The notes beneath the pieces are model-generated. The model had not been told where the DNA came from. It searched no databases and saw only the letters and a list, made by a program, of their open reading frames with translations. From assembly GCA_964036665.1 (NCBI GenBank), contig OZ038530.1, positions 5,966,501 to 6,030,500 of the forward strand: a stretch of DNA of 64,000 bases, read 5' to 3'. Below are positions 63,832 to 64,000 of the stretch, in pieces (position 1 is the stretch's first letter; each line of letters starts with the position of its first letter). Made by a program: the position numbers and the translations under genes. The DNA is from Gordius sp. MW1 (lineage: Eukaryota > Nematomorpha > Gordioida > Gordea > Gordiidae).

Positions 63832-64000
63832 CTAAATCATACATCAGGCAAAAGGATATAAAAATAAATATCATTATTATGGCGTTAAGAATAACTAGTT
63901 GGCTTAGTGTAAAATAATGACATGTTTGTCCAATTTAAAAAGGGTATCTTGGAATACTTAAACCTTAAATGAGTTTAAAAAAACTTCATAGCATGTTTTC
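63832..64000 (-). other. intron of the PITPNM gene running off the window
   Basis: AT-rich DNA upstream of the acceptor at 63833 (minus strand). No exon seen. Confidence 0.5.

Overview
This window looks like AT-rich nuclear DNA from an invertebrate animal. The evidence is four genes with animal-type products, split into many short exons by GT-AG introns (the shortest I infer is 51 nt), plus a large load of decayed transposable elements. The gene set (SR protein kinase, mitochondrial carnitine palmitoyltransferase 2, a chondroitin GalNAc-transferase, a RdgB/PITPNM phosphatidylinositol-transfer protein) is metazoan. The ZBED-type hAT and the short-TIR MITEs would fit an arthropod or another ecdysozoan, but I cannot name the species. 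Exon models were built by hand from splice signals, reading phase and remembered family conservation. Phases close perfectly in all five models; first exons are missing or uncertain in most.

Layout. About 1-25 kb is a transposon graveyard: a decayed non-LTR retrotransposon (2.0-3.4 kb, minus), a decayed piggyBac-like fragment (4.4-4.8 kb), tandem repeats and a hairpin-rich minisatellite (8.7-9.9 kb), a second non-LTR fragment (11.0-11.6 kb), a broken Ty3/gypsy pol with its polypurine tract and LTR (11.7-14.3 kb), and a nested composite at 21.07-24.93 kb. In that composite a nearly complete piggyBac element (TTAA duplication, 14-bp inverted ends) sits inside an older hAT-like element. A 49-codon open frame at 5.6-5.75 kb (minus) weakly resembles the N-terminus of RPA1.

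25.6-64 kb is gene-bearing. SRPK (+, 25.6-32.7 kb) converges on CPT2 (-, 33.8-46.0 kb). The last CPT2 intron carries an antisense, broken hAT transposase, and another CPT2 intron appears to use a GC donor. A gene-poor stretch (46-53 kb) holds nested MITEs. It is followed by a chondroitin GalNAc-transferase-family gene (-, 53.0-56.2 kb) with an unusual lysine-rich tail, an unrecognised coiled-coil/basic protein (+, 58.4-61.3 kb), and the 3' part of a PITPNM/RdgB gene (-, 61.7 kb to beyond the right edge).

The protein-coding neighbours have unrelated roles (splicing-factor phosphorylation, fatty-acid import, glycosaminoglycan synthesis, phosphoinositide transfer), so I see no operon-like cooperation. 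The novelty lies in the unknown 58-61 kb gene, the modified glycosyltransferase, the non-canonical CPT2 intron and the nested transposons.
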